Source of the DNA: Maribellus sp. YY47 | GTDB taxonomy: Bacteria > Bacteroidota > Bacteroidia > Bacteroidales > Prolixibacteraceae | Reading direction: 5' to 3' | Length of the DNA stretch: 64,000 bases | Assembly (NCBI RefSeq): GCF_023111095.1 | Contig: NZ_JALGYW010000001.1 | Coordinates: 214,879 to 278,878 of the forward strand | Part shown: piece after piece, positions 25,398 through 33,431 of the stretch | How the letters are laid out: each line of letters begins with the position of its first letter | How positions within the stretch are numbered: the stretch's first letter is position 1 | The notes under the pieces: model-generated | Seen by the model: the letters and a program-made list of their open reading frames with translations, nothing else | Told to the model about the DNA's origin: nothing | Database searches by the model: none | Made by a program: the position numbers and the translations under genes

Positions 25398-25430
25398 GGG
25401 GTTGTCAGTTTTTGACAACCCCTTTTTTTT
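25398..25430 (+). terminator. Intrinsic terminator of the rplM-tsf operon
   Basis: GGGGTTGTCA (25398-25407) pairs perfectly with TGACAACCCC (25413-25422) around a 5-nt loop, followed by eight T. Confidence 0.95.
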
Positions 25431-25432
25431 AG

Positions 25433-25468
25433 AAAAAAAGCCCCCCGCCGGAGTGGCAGAAAGGCTTT
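25433..25468 (-). terminator. Terminator of the T9SS surface-protein gene
   Basis: On the minus strand, AAAGCC and GGCTTT close a hairpin (25437-25442 with 25463-25468), followed by a T run. The loop is large (20 nt), so strength is uncertain. Confidence 0.5.
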
Positions 25469-25491
25469 GTGCTATGTTGTTTGAAGCTTGC

Positions 25492-27024
25492 CTAGCGATT
25501 TTTCACCAGGCGTTGTACGTTGGTTACGTTCCCGTTTCGTATTAGTCTCACCAGGTAAATACCCGATGTCGCGGCACCGCCGTTTGTAATGTCGCCATTC
25601 CATACTAACTTATGTGTACCTTCCTGTAGTTCCGCGTTCGCCAGCACCTTTATTTCCTGTCCGAAAAGATTGAAAATACTTAGCTGTACTTCTGTGCTTT
25701 GTTCGAGTTCGAATTCAATCTTTGTTCGATCACTGAAGGGATTAGGATAGACCTCAAACGGATTATTTTCTTCGGGATTGATTTCTTGAACCGTAGTTTT
25801 TGAGTCGGCAGACTTGACAACAATGGTGCTAAAGTGTTCGATAGAAGCATAAAGCCGATGTCGTGCAGTATCCACCCTGGCGATCCGGTCATCAACAGCT
25901 ACAAAGCCCGTATTGTCTGCAAAGAAAACATCCAGATTCATAGGGTCAATGCCCAGCGAATCAAGAAGGTCTTGTTTGTAAACCAGTTTCAATTCAACGG
26001 GAATGTTAAACCAATAAGGTTCTGCAATGGTGTCAGATCCGGCCGGGACAACACTGAATTTTACACCGGTAATGATGCCGTCGGAAAACTCAACCTCAGT
26101 GCTGTCATCGCTCATTTCAGCATATTTCTCCGGGATGAACATATAAATATCAATGTCTTCGCTAATACAGCCAAACGGAAAATGCAGCATTCCTGCATTC
26201 AGCAAATTTAACGGATAGGGAAGTCCTCCAATTCTATACGATTCTCCTTCTTTAAAATATTTCGGGTGCAATTCGTTGCCGTTGGGCAGGACGCGTCTGA
26301 TTGATATGGTATTCACTTCCAAATCAACGGTAGAGTCTACCACTAGCAATTCAACCGAAGCCACGAAATTACTGTAATTCGCAGTTATCAATGTCATTCC
26401 GGTTTCTCCCGATAAAGTAAGTAATCCGTACTCATCAATTTTTGCGATAGAAGTATCAGTAACACTCCACACATAGGTCGCATTCTGATGCTTTATACCA
26501 TTTGTTTTGTAAGTTGCTGAATATTGAATGGGATCGTGGCCCGCATAAACTGTCATGTCGTTTGGAATGATGGTGAGTTGTTTCCCGCGATTGTTTTGTT
26601 GATCTTTTTCTTTCTCGATTTTATCTTTTTTTTCGCGGGTTTCGTAAATGGTTATTTTGGCTGTGTCTGCTAAATCTCCCAAATGGGCAATAATAATTCC
26701 TTTGCCAGGCACTTCGGGCGAATAGAAAAGATTGGGAATGGAAACGGAGAAGCTGCCAAGTTCCATTGGTTCTATCCTCCATTCAAAGGTTGGGTCGATT
26801 CTCATTCCGGTAGAATCAATATAAAAAGCAGTAAGCTCTACCGAATCACTTATTTCAACACGAATGTTATCCGGAACGATTTTAATTTTTGGATATTCAT
26901 CGTTCATCATTCCTTCTTTGTCACGTGGTTTTGACATTAGTGATTCCTGGCTAATAGCAGCCAAGCTGTAGAATAAAACGACAATAAGGAGGAGGGGTTT
27001 TCTGAATTTGTAAAATCTCTTCAT
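25492..27024 (-). CDS. Secreted surface protein with Ig-like repeats and T9SS sorting domain
   Basis: A signal peptide (KPLLLIVVLFYSLAAISQ) is followed by two bacterial Ig-like (Big) modules. They contain PKIKIVPDNIRVEISDSVELTAFYIDSTG and KQLTIIPNDMTVYAGHDPIQYSATY with SIAKIDEYGLLTLSG. A charged linker of EKKDKIEKEKDQQ type lies between them. The C-terminal 80 residues are a type A T9SS sorting domain: FEVYPNPFSDRTKIEFELEQSTEVQLSIFNLFGQEIKVL and a final GIYLVRLIRNGNVTNVQRLVK. The product is therefore predicted to be exported and cell-attached or released. No enzymatic domain is seen. It is a single gene, and its function is unknown. Confidence 0.85.
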   Translation of the reverse strand: MKRFYKFRKPLLLIVVLFYSLAAISQESLMSKPRDKEGMMNDEYPKIKIVPDNIRVEISDSVELTAFYIDSTGMRIDPTFEWRIEPMELGSFSVSIPNLFYSPEVPGKGIIIAHLGDLADTAKITIYETREKKDKIEKEKDQQNNRGKQLTIIPNDMTVYAGHDPIQYSATYKTNGIKHQNATYVWSVTDTSIAKIDEYGLLTLSGETGMTLITANYSNFVASVELLVVDSTVDLEVNTISIRRVLPNGNELHPKYFKEGESYRIGGLPYPLNLLNAGMLHFPFGCISEDIDIYMFIPEKYAEMSDDSTEVEFSDGIITGVKFSVVPAGSDTIAEPYWFNIPVELKLVYKQDLLDSLGIDPMNLDVFFADNTGFVAVDDRIARVDTARHRLYASIEHFSTIVVKSADSKTTVQEINPEENNPFEVYPNPFSDRTKIEFELEQSTEVQLSIFNLFGQEIKVLANAELQEGTHKLVWNGDITNGGAATSGIYLVRLIRNGNVTNVQRLVKNR

Positions 27025-27519
27025 ACGCCGTTAGGTTTTATTATTAGCATTAATAAATAAAACTTTCATCTTCTTCGATTGACAAAGAACCTGTATTGAA
27101 ATAAAATTTGGCAATCGTCCCAACAGTATCAAAAAGGGTGATAATCAGTCCGTAAAATCATATCAATTTACTAAATATCAGTGTGAAATACAAGTTTGTT
27201 CCCGTTGAAATCATGGCCGGCTCTTTCGAAAATATCTAAGACAGAGCAGCCTGCTTCCTGTTCTCATCCATAAAATGGGAAGCGATAGTTTTTGATAGCA
27301 AACAGGATTCTTTCTTCTGGAAGATGCTTGAAGCCTGAGCTTCCAGAGTATGTGGAATGATTTTCATTGCAAAGAAAACTAAGTGTATTTGTTTTGCGTA
27401 TACATTTAAAAATGAGAAAACACTGAAAACCTGGAGTGTTATGAACTATGAGAAAAACCTGAGCAGGAAAATGAATCCGGTTATCATGCCGGAAGTAGAT
27501 CGTTTAAAAGTAAAAAGTC
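27025..27519. other. Gene-poor stretch upstream of the T9SS protein gene
   Basis: No convincing protein gene is seen here apart from the start of the 30-codon gene at its right edge. TCTGGAAG (27316-27323) and CTTCCAGA (27340-27347) form a perfect 8-bp inverted repeat without a T tract. It may be regulatory. Confidence 0.4.
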
Positions 27520-27612
27520 ATGGGAGCACTTATCGCATACGCTGTCCTGTTGCTGGTTGTAGTAGCAATCGTGTTATACTTGAGCTATCGGGATGTAAAA
27601 CATAACGGATAA
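27520..27612 (+). CDS. Tiny single-span membrane protein, copy 1 (30 residues)
   Basis: The frame encodes 30 residues. A short N-terminus MGALIAYA leads into a hydrophobic span LLLVVVAIVLYL, followed by a charged tail SYRDVKHNG. It is strikingly similar to the frame at 28661-28753. Both have exactly 30 codons and agree at 17 of 30 residues, including YLSYRD-x-K-x-N. The codons of the shared tail differ mostly at synonymous positions (TAC/TAT, TTG/CTA, AGC/AGT, TAT/TAC), which indicates selection on protein. Basic and polar residues after the span suggest an N-out, C-in topology. It resembles no small subunit I can name with confidence. An overlapping 82-codon frame (27357-27605) is regarded as spurious. 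Confidence 0.65.
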   Translation: MGALIAYAVLLLVVVAIVLYLSYRDVKHNG

Positions 27613-27762
27613 AAAAGTGCTGGTTTCGATGAATCAGATATGTTTACCTTTTTTATCGATTGAGGATGCGCAAGCCTTGGAAAGGAGGAGTCTGTTCTTT
27701 TCTGAGGTTTGTTGTTTTAAAATAACCTTCTGAAATAAAGGCGTTCAATGAAAATGTTTTTG

Positions 27763-27835
27763 AGCCTCTCACGGGACTCGAACCCGCGACCTGCTCATTA
27801 CGAATGAGCTGCTCTACCAGCTGAGCTAAAGAGGC
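27763..27835 (-). tRNA. tRNA-Thr (anticodon CGU)
   Basis: The minus strand folds as a 73-nt cloverleaf. The acceptor is GCCTCTT with GAGAGGC (one G-T pair), the D arm holds AGCTCAGCTGGTAGAGC, the anticodon arm is GCTCA-TTCGTAA-TGAGC with anticodon CGT, and the T arm includes GGTTCGAGTCCC. It reads the Thr codon ACG. CCA is not encoded. Confidence 0.95.
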
Positions 27836-27951
27836 TTATTGATGTACGAAGTAAACAAATTAGATGAGAATTTACAATAGGAAATTTGCGCATTTTGTTT
27901 AAAAATGACGAGCTGTGTCTTTATTTTCAACACCAAAACCTACTCAAGTTT

Positions 27952-28317
27952 CTATTTTCGGGTAAACACAATATTTTCACCATCTTCGGTAAGTGTCAGC
28001 GTATTTCCTGATACCGAATAAGTAAGACTAACAGTCTCTCCGCTTTCTGTCATGGTGAGCGTCGACCCGTTGGTACTGTATGTAAAGCTGGTTGTTTCAC
28101 GCTCTGTTTCTCCGGCAAAAACTGTGACCATTGTGGATGTTCCCGTATGGTTTGCATTAAATGTCATGGTAATTGTCATCGAGAATCCTTCCATTGATTC
28201 GACAAATTCCCAGGTGCCGACAATTGAATCATCAGAGGAATCATCTTTATTGCAGGCCGAAAGGCTAAATAGCAGTAAAAATACTGAGGTGATCGCAAGA
28301 AAACGAAGCTGGTTCAT
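27952..28317 (-). CDS. Small lipocalin-like lipoprotein
   Basis: The 121-residue protein has a lipoprotein signal: MNQLRFLAITSVFLLLFSLSAC, with lipobox LSAC and the lipidated Cys at residue 22. An acidic linker NKDDSSDDS follows. The rest, IVGTWEFVESMEGFSMTITMTFNANHTG and repeated strands ending TLTLTEDGENIVFTRK, is the pattern of Bacteroidota lipocalin-like domains (opening GTW). It is expected in the periplasm or on the outer membrane. The ligand is unknown. It lies alone between the tRNA gene and the second tiny membrane-protein gene. Confidence 0.8.
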   Translation of the reverse strand: MNQLRFLAITSVFLLLFSLSACNKDDSSDDSIVGTWEFVESMEGFSMTITMTFNANHTGTSTMVTVFAGETERETTSFTYSTNGSTLTMTESGETVSLTYSVSGNTLTLTEDGENIVFTRK

Positions 28318-28660
28318 GATTATTCGTTTTTGATTTTGCCTACTCTTATCGATTTTTGGCTTACTCGGATATTATTGTTGTTCAAATAGTTTACCGGGAA
28401 ATTTCAAATTGCGACCTACTGTCAGACTCTGGATTTTCTTACTTTTTTGGCGTTAAATACAAGTTACGACAAATTTATGAACGAGGAATACAGAGCCGGA
28501 ATCCTTTTATTTAAAGGTTCCCCGCGTTTTTTTCTGGCGCATATCAACAAACGCCGTTTGATAAGTTTCTTTAAAACAGATCGTTGTATTGGTCGTTTGG
28601 TCGTAATTTGAATCCGAAATATCCGATGCTGTCTTAATGTGTCGGGCAAAACTTAGAGTT
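28318..28660. other. Intergenic stretch before the second tiny membrane-protein gene
   Basis: A 44-codon frame (28477-28611, plus, starting MNEEYRAGILLF) is present, but nothing supports it as a gene. No clear promoter is seen. Confidence 0.3.
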
Positions 28661-28753
28661 ATGGTAGCAATTATTACTTACGCAATTCTTTTGCTGATGG
28701 TGATTTCTGTAATGATGTATCTAAGTTACCGGGATCTGAAGCAAAATCGTTAA
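28661..28753 (+). CDS. Tiny single-span membrane protein, copy 2 (30 residues)
   Basis: The frame reads MVAIITYAILLLMVIS, continues through VMMYLSYRD and ends LKQNR. It has one hydrophobic span followed by a polar, basic tail. It matches copy 1 at 27520-27612 in length, hydropathy and 17 of 30 residues. The two genes are on the same strand, 1.05 kb apart, with an oppositely oriented tRNA and a lipoprotein gene between them. The pair could be an old tandem duplication or separately regulated paralogues. Small bacterial membrane proteins of this size often modulate larger membrane complexes, but no partner is suggested by the neighbours. Confidence 0.65.
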   Translation: MVAIITYAILLLMVISVMMYLSYRDLKQNR

Positions 28754-28920
28754 CACAGTGTAACGGCTTCCTGAAAATCCCCGACTAATAGATTGAGGTG
28801 CGAGACCTGATTAAAGGAAATGTGTCCTCGTGTTTTCCTGTCGCATCAGACCTGTCAAAGATAAACTCAGTATCAAACTCCCGATTGCTGTATTAAGCAT
28901 CTACATATTCAGCATCCAAA

Positions 28921-28956
28921 ATAAAAAAAGCCCCTCCGTCAACTGACGAAGAGGCT
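28921..28956 (-). terminator. Intrinsic terminator of lysS
   Basis: On the minus strand, AGCCTCTTCGTCA pairs with TGACGGAGGGGCT, with two mismatches or wobbles, around a 2-nt loop. A run of seven T follows. Confidence 0.85.
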
Positions 28957-28980
28957 TTGCTATTATCTGGTTTTATTTGT

Positions 28981-30696
28981 CTATAGCAAGGTAACCGTTA
29001 ATCCGGCATCGGTATTTTCAACTTTTGCCACTTTTTTGCTGGTAAGCCCTTTAATAGCTTTGTCCCACTTTTTATTGCTGAGTTCCGAGTCTATCTTTAA
29101 CTCATCAAGAGGATAAGTCTGCTTCTCTCCATCATCTTGAAGAAGATTGAAAATCTTTTTCTCGTCTTCCGACAGTTCAACCGCTTTTTTCTCGGGCTTC
29201 ATTTGAGGAAAGAACAGCACATCCTGAATCGAAGGACTGTTGGTCATAAACATGGTCAGGCGGTCCATGCCAATTCCCATACCCGATGTTGGAGGCATGC
29301 CATATTCCAGGGCACGCAGGAAGTCCTGGTCGATAAACATCGCTTCGTCGTCTCCTTTTTCCGAAAGTTTTAACTGATCCTGGAAACGTTCGCGCTGGTC
29401 GATCGGGTCATTCAGCTCAGAGTAGGCGTTTGCCAGCTCTTTCCCATTAACCATCAGCTCAAAGCGTTCGGTCAGTTCCGGATTGTCGCGGTGCTTTTTG
29501 GTTAGCGGCGACATCTCAACCGGGTAATCGATAATAAAGGTTGGCTGAATGTAGTTGTGCTCACATTTTTCGCCAAAAATCTCGTCGATCAGTTTGCCTT
29601 TTCCCATTGTTTCATCGGTTTCGATGCCAAGTTTATCGCAAATCTCGCGCAGCTCAGCTTCCGATTTTCCTGAAATATCATAACCGGTGTATTCTTTAAT
29701 GGCATCGGTCATGGTCACACGTGGGAACGGTGCTTTGTAGTCGATAATGTGCTCGCCCAACTGAACTTTTGTTGTTCCGTGTAAAGCCATCGCAACGCGT
29801 TCACAGATTTCTTCGGTGAACTCCATCATCCATTTGTAGTCTTTGTAGGCCACGTAGATTTCCATCACCGTAAATTCCGGGTTGTGGGTGCGGTCCATTC
29901 CTTCATTCCGGAAGTCTTTCGCAAACTCGTACACACCTTCGAAACCACCTACGATCAGTCGTTTCAGGTAAAGCTCGTTGGCGATACGCATGTACAACGG
30001 CATGTTCAGTGCGTTGTGGTGCGTAATAAACGGACGGGCAGTAGCGCCTCCCGGAATGGGCTGCAAAATCGGAGTTTCCACCTCGTGGTAGCCATATTCG
30101 TTGAACATCTGGCGCATGGTGTTGTAGATCTTCGTACGTTTTATGAAAGTATCTTTCACCTGCGGATTCACGATCAAATCAACATAACGCTGACGGTATC
30201 GTTGTTCGGGATCGGTAAATGCGTCGAATGTTTTTCCTTCTTTTTCTTTTACAACCGGAAGCGGACGCAGTGATTTACTCAGCACCGTAATTTCTTTTAC
30301 ATGAACGGTGAGTTCGCCCATTTGAGTAATAAAGGCAAATCCTTTTACCCCAATGATATCGCCCATATCGAGCAGCTTCTTAAACACTTCGTTGTACAAA
30401 GTTTTGTCTTCTCCCGGACAAATTTCGTCGCGGTTTACATATATCTGAATACGTCCTTCCTGATCCTGGAGTTCAGCAAACGCTGCTTTTCCCATAATTC
30501 TGCGGCTCATCAGTCGGCCGGCAATCACAACATCCTGGAAATTGTTGGCTTCTTCCTTGTAATTTTCTTTTATGTCGGCTGAAGTGGCATTTACATGATA
30601 CTGTGCTGCAGGATAAGGCTCAATGCCCAGTTCACGCAGTTTTTGCAACGAATTTCTCCTGATTAATTCCTGTTCACTTAATTCCTGATGACTCAT
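28981..30696 (-). CDS. lysS: Lysyl-tRNA synthetase, class II
   Basis: LysS charges tRNA-Lys. The N-terminal OB-fold anticodon-binding domain includes [35 protein letters not shown]. Class II motif 1 is near [28 protein letters not shown]. Motif 2 is [22 protein letters not shown]. Motif 3 is [17 protein letters not shown]. About 70 residues after FFPQMKPEK form a small C-terminal extension ([21 protein letters not shown]) known in Bacteroidales enzymes. The start ATG at 30696 ([17 protein letters not shown]) was chosen. The frame continues to a TTG at 30738, but homologues start here. A Lys/Arg-rich leader ORF ends one base upstream. Confidence 0.96.
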   Translation of the reverse strand: MSHQELSEQELIRRNSLQKLRELGIEPYPAAQYHVNATSADIKENYKEEANNFQDVVIAGRLMSRRIMGKAAFAELQDQEGRIQIYVNRDEICPGEDKTLYNEVFKKLLDMGDIIGVKGFAFITQMGELTVHVKEITVLSKSLRPLPVVKEKEGKTFDAFTDPEQRYRQRYVDLIVNPQVKDTFIKRTKIYNTMRQMFNEYGYHEVETPILQPIPGGATARPFITHHNALNMPLYMRIANELYLKRLIVGGFEGVYEFAKDFRNEGMDRTHNPEFTVMEIYVAYKDYKWMMEFTEEICERVAMALHGTTKVQLGEHIIDYKAPFPRVTMTDAIKEYTGYDISGKSEAELREICDKLGIETDETMGKGKLIDEIFGEKCEHNYIQPTFIIDYPVEMSPLTKKHRDNPELTERFELMVNGKELANAYSELNDPIDQRERFQDQLKLSEKGDDEAMFIDQDFLRALEYGMPPTSGMGIGMDRLTMFMTNSPSIQDVLFFPQMKPEKKAVELSEDEKKIFNLLQDDGEKQTYPLDELKIDSELSNKKWDKAIKGLTSKKVAKVENTDAGLTVTLL

Positions 30697-30697
30697 T

Positions 30698-30757
30698 TTA
30701 TACTCTGTTTTTGGCTGCTCTTTTACCGGCGAATGCAAATCGTTTTTTTCCGGCCAT
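30698..30757 (-). CDS. Candidate lysS leader peptide (19 residues, Lys/Arg-rich)
   Basis: The frame [19 protein letters not shown] lies between the lysS -7 element and the lysS start. Four of 19 residues are Lys and four are Arg. Its TAA stop is separated from the lysS ATG by a single base (TAAAATG), which would favour translational coupling or reinitiation. The reading frame differs from that of lysS. AAA codons are common in AT-rich leaders, so chance is possible. No terminator or alternative hairpin was identified. Confidence 0.3.
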   Translation of the reverse strand: MAGKKRFAFAGKRAAKNRV

Positions 30758-30794
30758 AAAGAGGTAACCTGCTGAATGTTTGCAAAAATTTCGG

Positions 30795-30802
30795 CAAAGA
30801 TA
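30795..30802 (-). promoter_or_regulatory. lysS -7 element TATCTTTG
   Basis: The minus strand has an exact TAnnTTTG match, about 100 bp before the lysS ATG and about 38 bp before the leader ORF. A TTG at the right -33 distance is missing. Confidence 0.55.
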
Positions 30803-31010
30803 ATAAAACAAGTTGCTCATCCTTTTTTGTATTTATGAAATGCCTGCAAAGTCTTTAAAGGATAACATAGTGTTCATGAATCGCTTGTCTCTTCTGAGGT
30901 GTGGCCGAATTCTCAATTAGTCATCGGATTACATCTTTTCGGAGTGGAACTTTGTTAATAATAAAAAGCGGACAATTTTAGGTTTTTTTTAAATATGAAC
31001 GGGCATTTTG

Positions 31011-31018
31011 TATCTTTG
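31011..31018 (+). promoter_or_regulatory. recJ -7 element TATCTTTG
   Basis: An exact TAnnTTTG match lies 33 bp before the recJ start. A T-rich tract replaces the -33 TTG. Confidence 0.6.
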
Positions 31019-31051
31019 CTCCTTCTTGTCTGAAATCAATAAAAACGCAGA

Positions 31052-32782
31052 ATGGAAAAAATTTGGAACTATAAGAAACAAGGCGACCAAAACGAGGTAA
31101 AACACCTTTCCGCTGCGTTAAATGTAAACATGGTAACGGCCCGGCTGCTGGTACAGCGCGGCATAAAAACCTATAACGAAGCCAAAGCATTTTTCCGCCC
31201 CCGACTTAGTGATTTGCACGATCCTTTTTTGATGAAAGACATGAAGGAAGCGGTTGCACGTCTCGAAAAAGCCATCGAAAACCAGGAAAAGGTAATTGTT
31301 TACGGCGATTATGATGTGGACGGTACCACCTCTGTGGCGCTGATGTACCTCTTCCTGAAAGAAAGAATCAAGGAAATAGAATATTATATCCCGGACCGGT
31401 ACAGTGAAGGATACGGAATTTCTCCGAAAAGTATCGATTATGCCGCCGAAAATGGTGTAACACTGGTGGTGGCTCTTGACTGTGGAATTAAAGCAGTTGA
31501 AAAAATTGAGAAAGCGAAAGAACTGGGAATCGATTTTATCATTTGCGATCACCATAATCCGGGAGAAAAAGTACCAAAGGCAAGCGCTGTTTTGGATCCA
31601 AAACAGCCCGGATGTAAATATCCTTACAAAGAGCTTTCCGGTTGCGGTGTTGGCTTTAAGCTGCTTCAGGCCTACTGCACCAAAAACAATATCGACCTGG
31701 AAGAAATTTATGACTTGCTCGACCTGGTTGCCGTTAGTATTGCGGCCGATATTGTACCGATAACCGGAGAAAACAGGGTACTGGCATACTACGGGCTGAA
31801 AAAACTGAATTCTGATCCCGGAGTGGGGCTGCAAACCATTATAAATTTTGCCGGAATCAACGGAAGCGATATCACCATCAGCGATATTGTTTTTAAGATT
31901 GGCCCGCGATTGAATGCATCAGGAAGGATTGAGCACGGTAAAAAATCAGTGCAAATTCTGGTTTCTGACGACGAGGATAAATCGGATCTTTTGGGTGAAG
32001 AAATCGACTCGTTTAACGAGATCCGTAAAACGCTCGACCGCGATATTACACAGGAAGCGCTGGATACAATCGAAAATAGTGAGGAGTTAAAAGAGATGAA
32101 CAGCACTGTGCTGTATAACCGCGACTGGCATAAGGGAGTTGTGGGGATTGTAGCGTCGCGTGTTACCGAATATTACTACCGGCCAACGGTTATTCTGACC
32201 GAATCGAATGGCCTCGCAACCGGATCGGCGCGTTCGGTGCGTGATTTCGACTTGTACGAAGCCATCGGGCAGTGCAGCGATTTGCTGGAGTCGTACGGAG
32301 GGCATATGTACGCCGCCGGACTTACCATGAAGATCGAGAATATTCCGGAATTCAAACGCCGTTTCGAAGAGATTGTGACACGCCAGATTACTGATCAGCA
32401 GCAGGTTCAGTCGATCGATATTGATGCAAAGATTACCTTGAGTGAGATTACTCCGCGCTTTTTCCGGATACTGAAACAATTCGCGCCGTTTGGACCGCAT
32501 AACATGATGCCGGTATTTGTAACCGAAGATGTTTTTGATGCCGGAACCAGTCGTTTGGTCGGCAAAAACAAAGAGCATCTGAAACTGGATTTGGTGGAGC
32601 CTGACGTGAATTCCGGTATTTTCCCGGGAATCGCATTTAACCAGTCGGATGCATATGATTTGATTACATCCGGTTCTCCTTTCGATATTTGCTATTCGAT
32701 CAACGAAAACGAATACCGCGGCAAAACCAGTCTACAGTTGTTTATTCGCGATATAAAGAAGCGCGAGTCATTTGGCTGGTAG
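31052..32782 (+). CDS. recJ: Single-strand-specific 5'-3' exonuclease RecJ
   Basis: RecJ degrades single-stranded DNA 5' to 3' in recombination and mismatch repair. The DHH phosphoesterase motifs are present: KVIVYGDYDVDGTTSVALMYLF (motif I), VVALDCGIKAVE, IDFIICDHHNPGEKVPKASAVLDPKQPGCKYPYKELSGCGVGFKL (motif III with DHH), and DLVAVSIAADIVPITGENR. The DHHA1 domain shows ASGRIEHGKKSVQIL and LATGSARSVRDFDLYEAIGQC with ESYGGHMYAAGLTM. The C-terminal OB-like domain follows. The length is 576 residues. It ends one base before the convergent HAD gene. Confidence 0.97.
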   Translation: MEKIWNYKKQGDQNEVKHLSAALNVNMVTARLLVQRGIKTYNEAKAFFRPRLSDLHDPFLMKDMKEAVARLEKAIENQEKVIVYGDYDVDGTTSVALMYLFLKERIKEIEYYIPDRYSEGYGISPKSIDYAAENGVTLVVALDCGIKAVEKIEKAKELGIDFIICDHHNPGEKVPKASAVLDPKQPGCKYPYKELSGCGVGFKLLQAYCTKNNIDLEEIYDLLDLVAVSIAADIVPITGENRVLAYYGLKKLNSDPGVGLQTIINFAGINGSDITISDIVFKIGPRLNASGRIEHGKKSVQILVSDDEDKSDLLGEEIDSFNEIRKTLDRDITQEALDTIENSEELKEMNSTVLYNRDWHKGVVGIVASRVTEYYYRPTVILTESNGLATGSARSVRDFDLYEAIGQCSDLLESYGGHMYAAGLTMKIENIPEFKRRFEEIVTRQITDQQQVQSIDIDAKITLSEITPRFFRILKQFAPFGPHNMMPVFVTEDVFDAGTSRLVGKNKEHLKLDLVEPDVNSGIFPGIAFNQSDAYDLITSGSPFDICYSINENEYRGKTSLQLFIRDIKKRESFGW

Positions 32783-33430
32783 CTACGGCAATAATTTCAG
32801 AAATTCCGGATCCATGAGATCTTCGAGCTTGTCGGCCACAAAAGCGCCTGTGCTTTCCAGTCTCTCTTTGGATTGATGCCCGTTGGCAATCAGGATACAA
32901 GTGATTCCCAGTTTTTCTGCTACTTCGTAATCGTGAATCGTATCACCGATCATTACTGCTTTTTCTTTCTGTATCTGATGTGATTCAATTAGTTGCTCGC
33001 CCCGTTCAATTTTGGAGGCCGCATAATGATCATTCAGTCCGGCAATCCCTTCAAAATAGTGGAGGATATTCTGATGACCGAGCGTTTCCTGCAGCATATT
33101 CTGCTTCATGGCCGAAAGAACAAACTGCCGTTTGCCTGCATTTTTGAAGAAATCGAGCACTTTTACTGCTGATCGGTGCAGGTTGCAGCTTTTTACGCCG
33201 TTGTCGTATATGTCGATAAATTCGCGGGCCGGAATGGCGAAATCCTCTTTGCTGAAATCAAAGCCAATGGTGGCATAATAATCTTTTACCGGAAACGAAA
33301 AAACTTCCTTGTATTGAACGTGATCCAGCAATTCAAGGTCTCTTTTCTCAAGAATTTGATTGATGGTCGAAATACAAAAATTCAGATCATCGAGCAGGGT
33401 TCCGTTCCAGTCCCAAATAACAGAACGCAT
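32783..33430 (-). CDS. HAD-family hydrolase (phosphoglycolate-phosphatase-like)
   Basis: Motif I is VIWDWNGTLLDD with nucleophile Asp7. The usual second Asp, the general acid/base, is Asn9, so the motif reads DWNGT. Motif II is VLSAMKQ with Ser. Motif III Lys is in AASKIERGEQLIE, and motif IV is VMIGDTIHDYEVAEKLG. An alpha-helical C1-type cap spans about residues 17-85. The fold is that of Gph-like phosphatases. The Asn substitution is common in a Bacteroidota subgroup as I recall, but its effect on activity is unclear. It is adjacent to the acyltransferase gene (1 bp). Confidence 0.88.
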   Translation of the reverse strand: MRSVIWDWNGTLLDDLNFCISTINQILEKRDLELLDHVQYKEVFSFPVKDYYATIGFDFSKEDFAIPAREFIDIYDNGVKSCNLHRSAVKVLDFFKNAGKRQFVLSAMKQNMLQETLGHQNILHYFEGIAGLNDHYAASKIERGEQLIESHQIQKEKAVMIGDTIHDYEVAEKLGITCILIANGHQSKERLESTGAFVADKLEDLMDPEFLKLLP

Positions 33431-33431
33431 A

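Noticed and set aside
27357..27605. 82-codon plus-strand ORF
   Set aside because: Its composition is not protein-like, and it overlaps in another frame the 30-codon gene that has a conserved paralogue nearby.
28477..28611. 44-codon plus-strand ORF before the second tiny membrane-protein gene
   Set aside because: There is no counterpart before the first copy, no motif, and no start signal.
30697..30738. Longer lysS start (TTG at 30738)
   Set aside because: The extra 14 residues are not expected from homologues, and the ATG at 30696 gives the conserved N-terminus.
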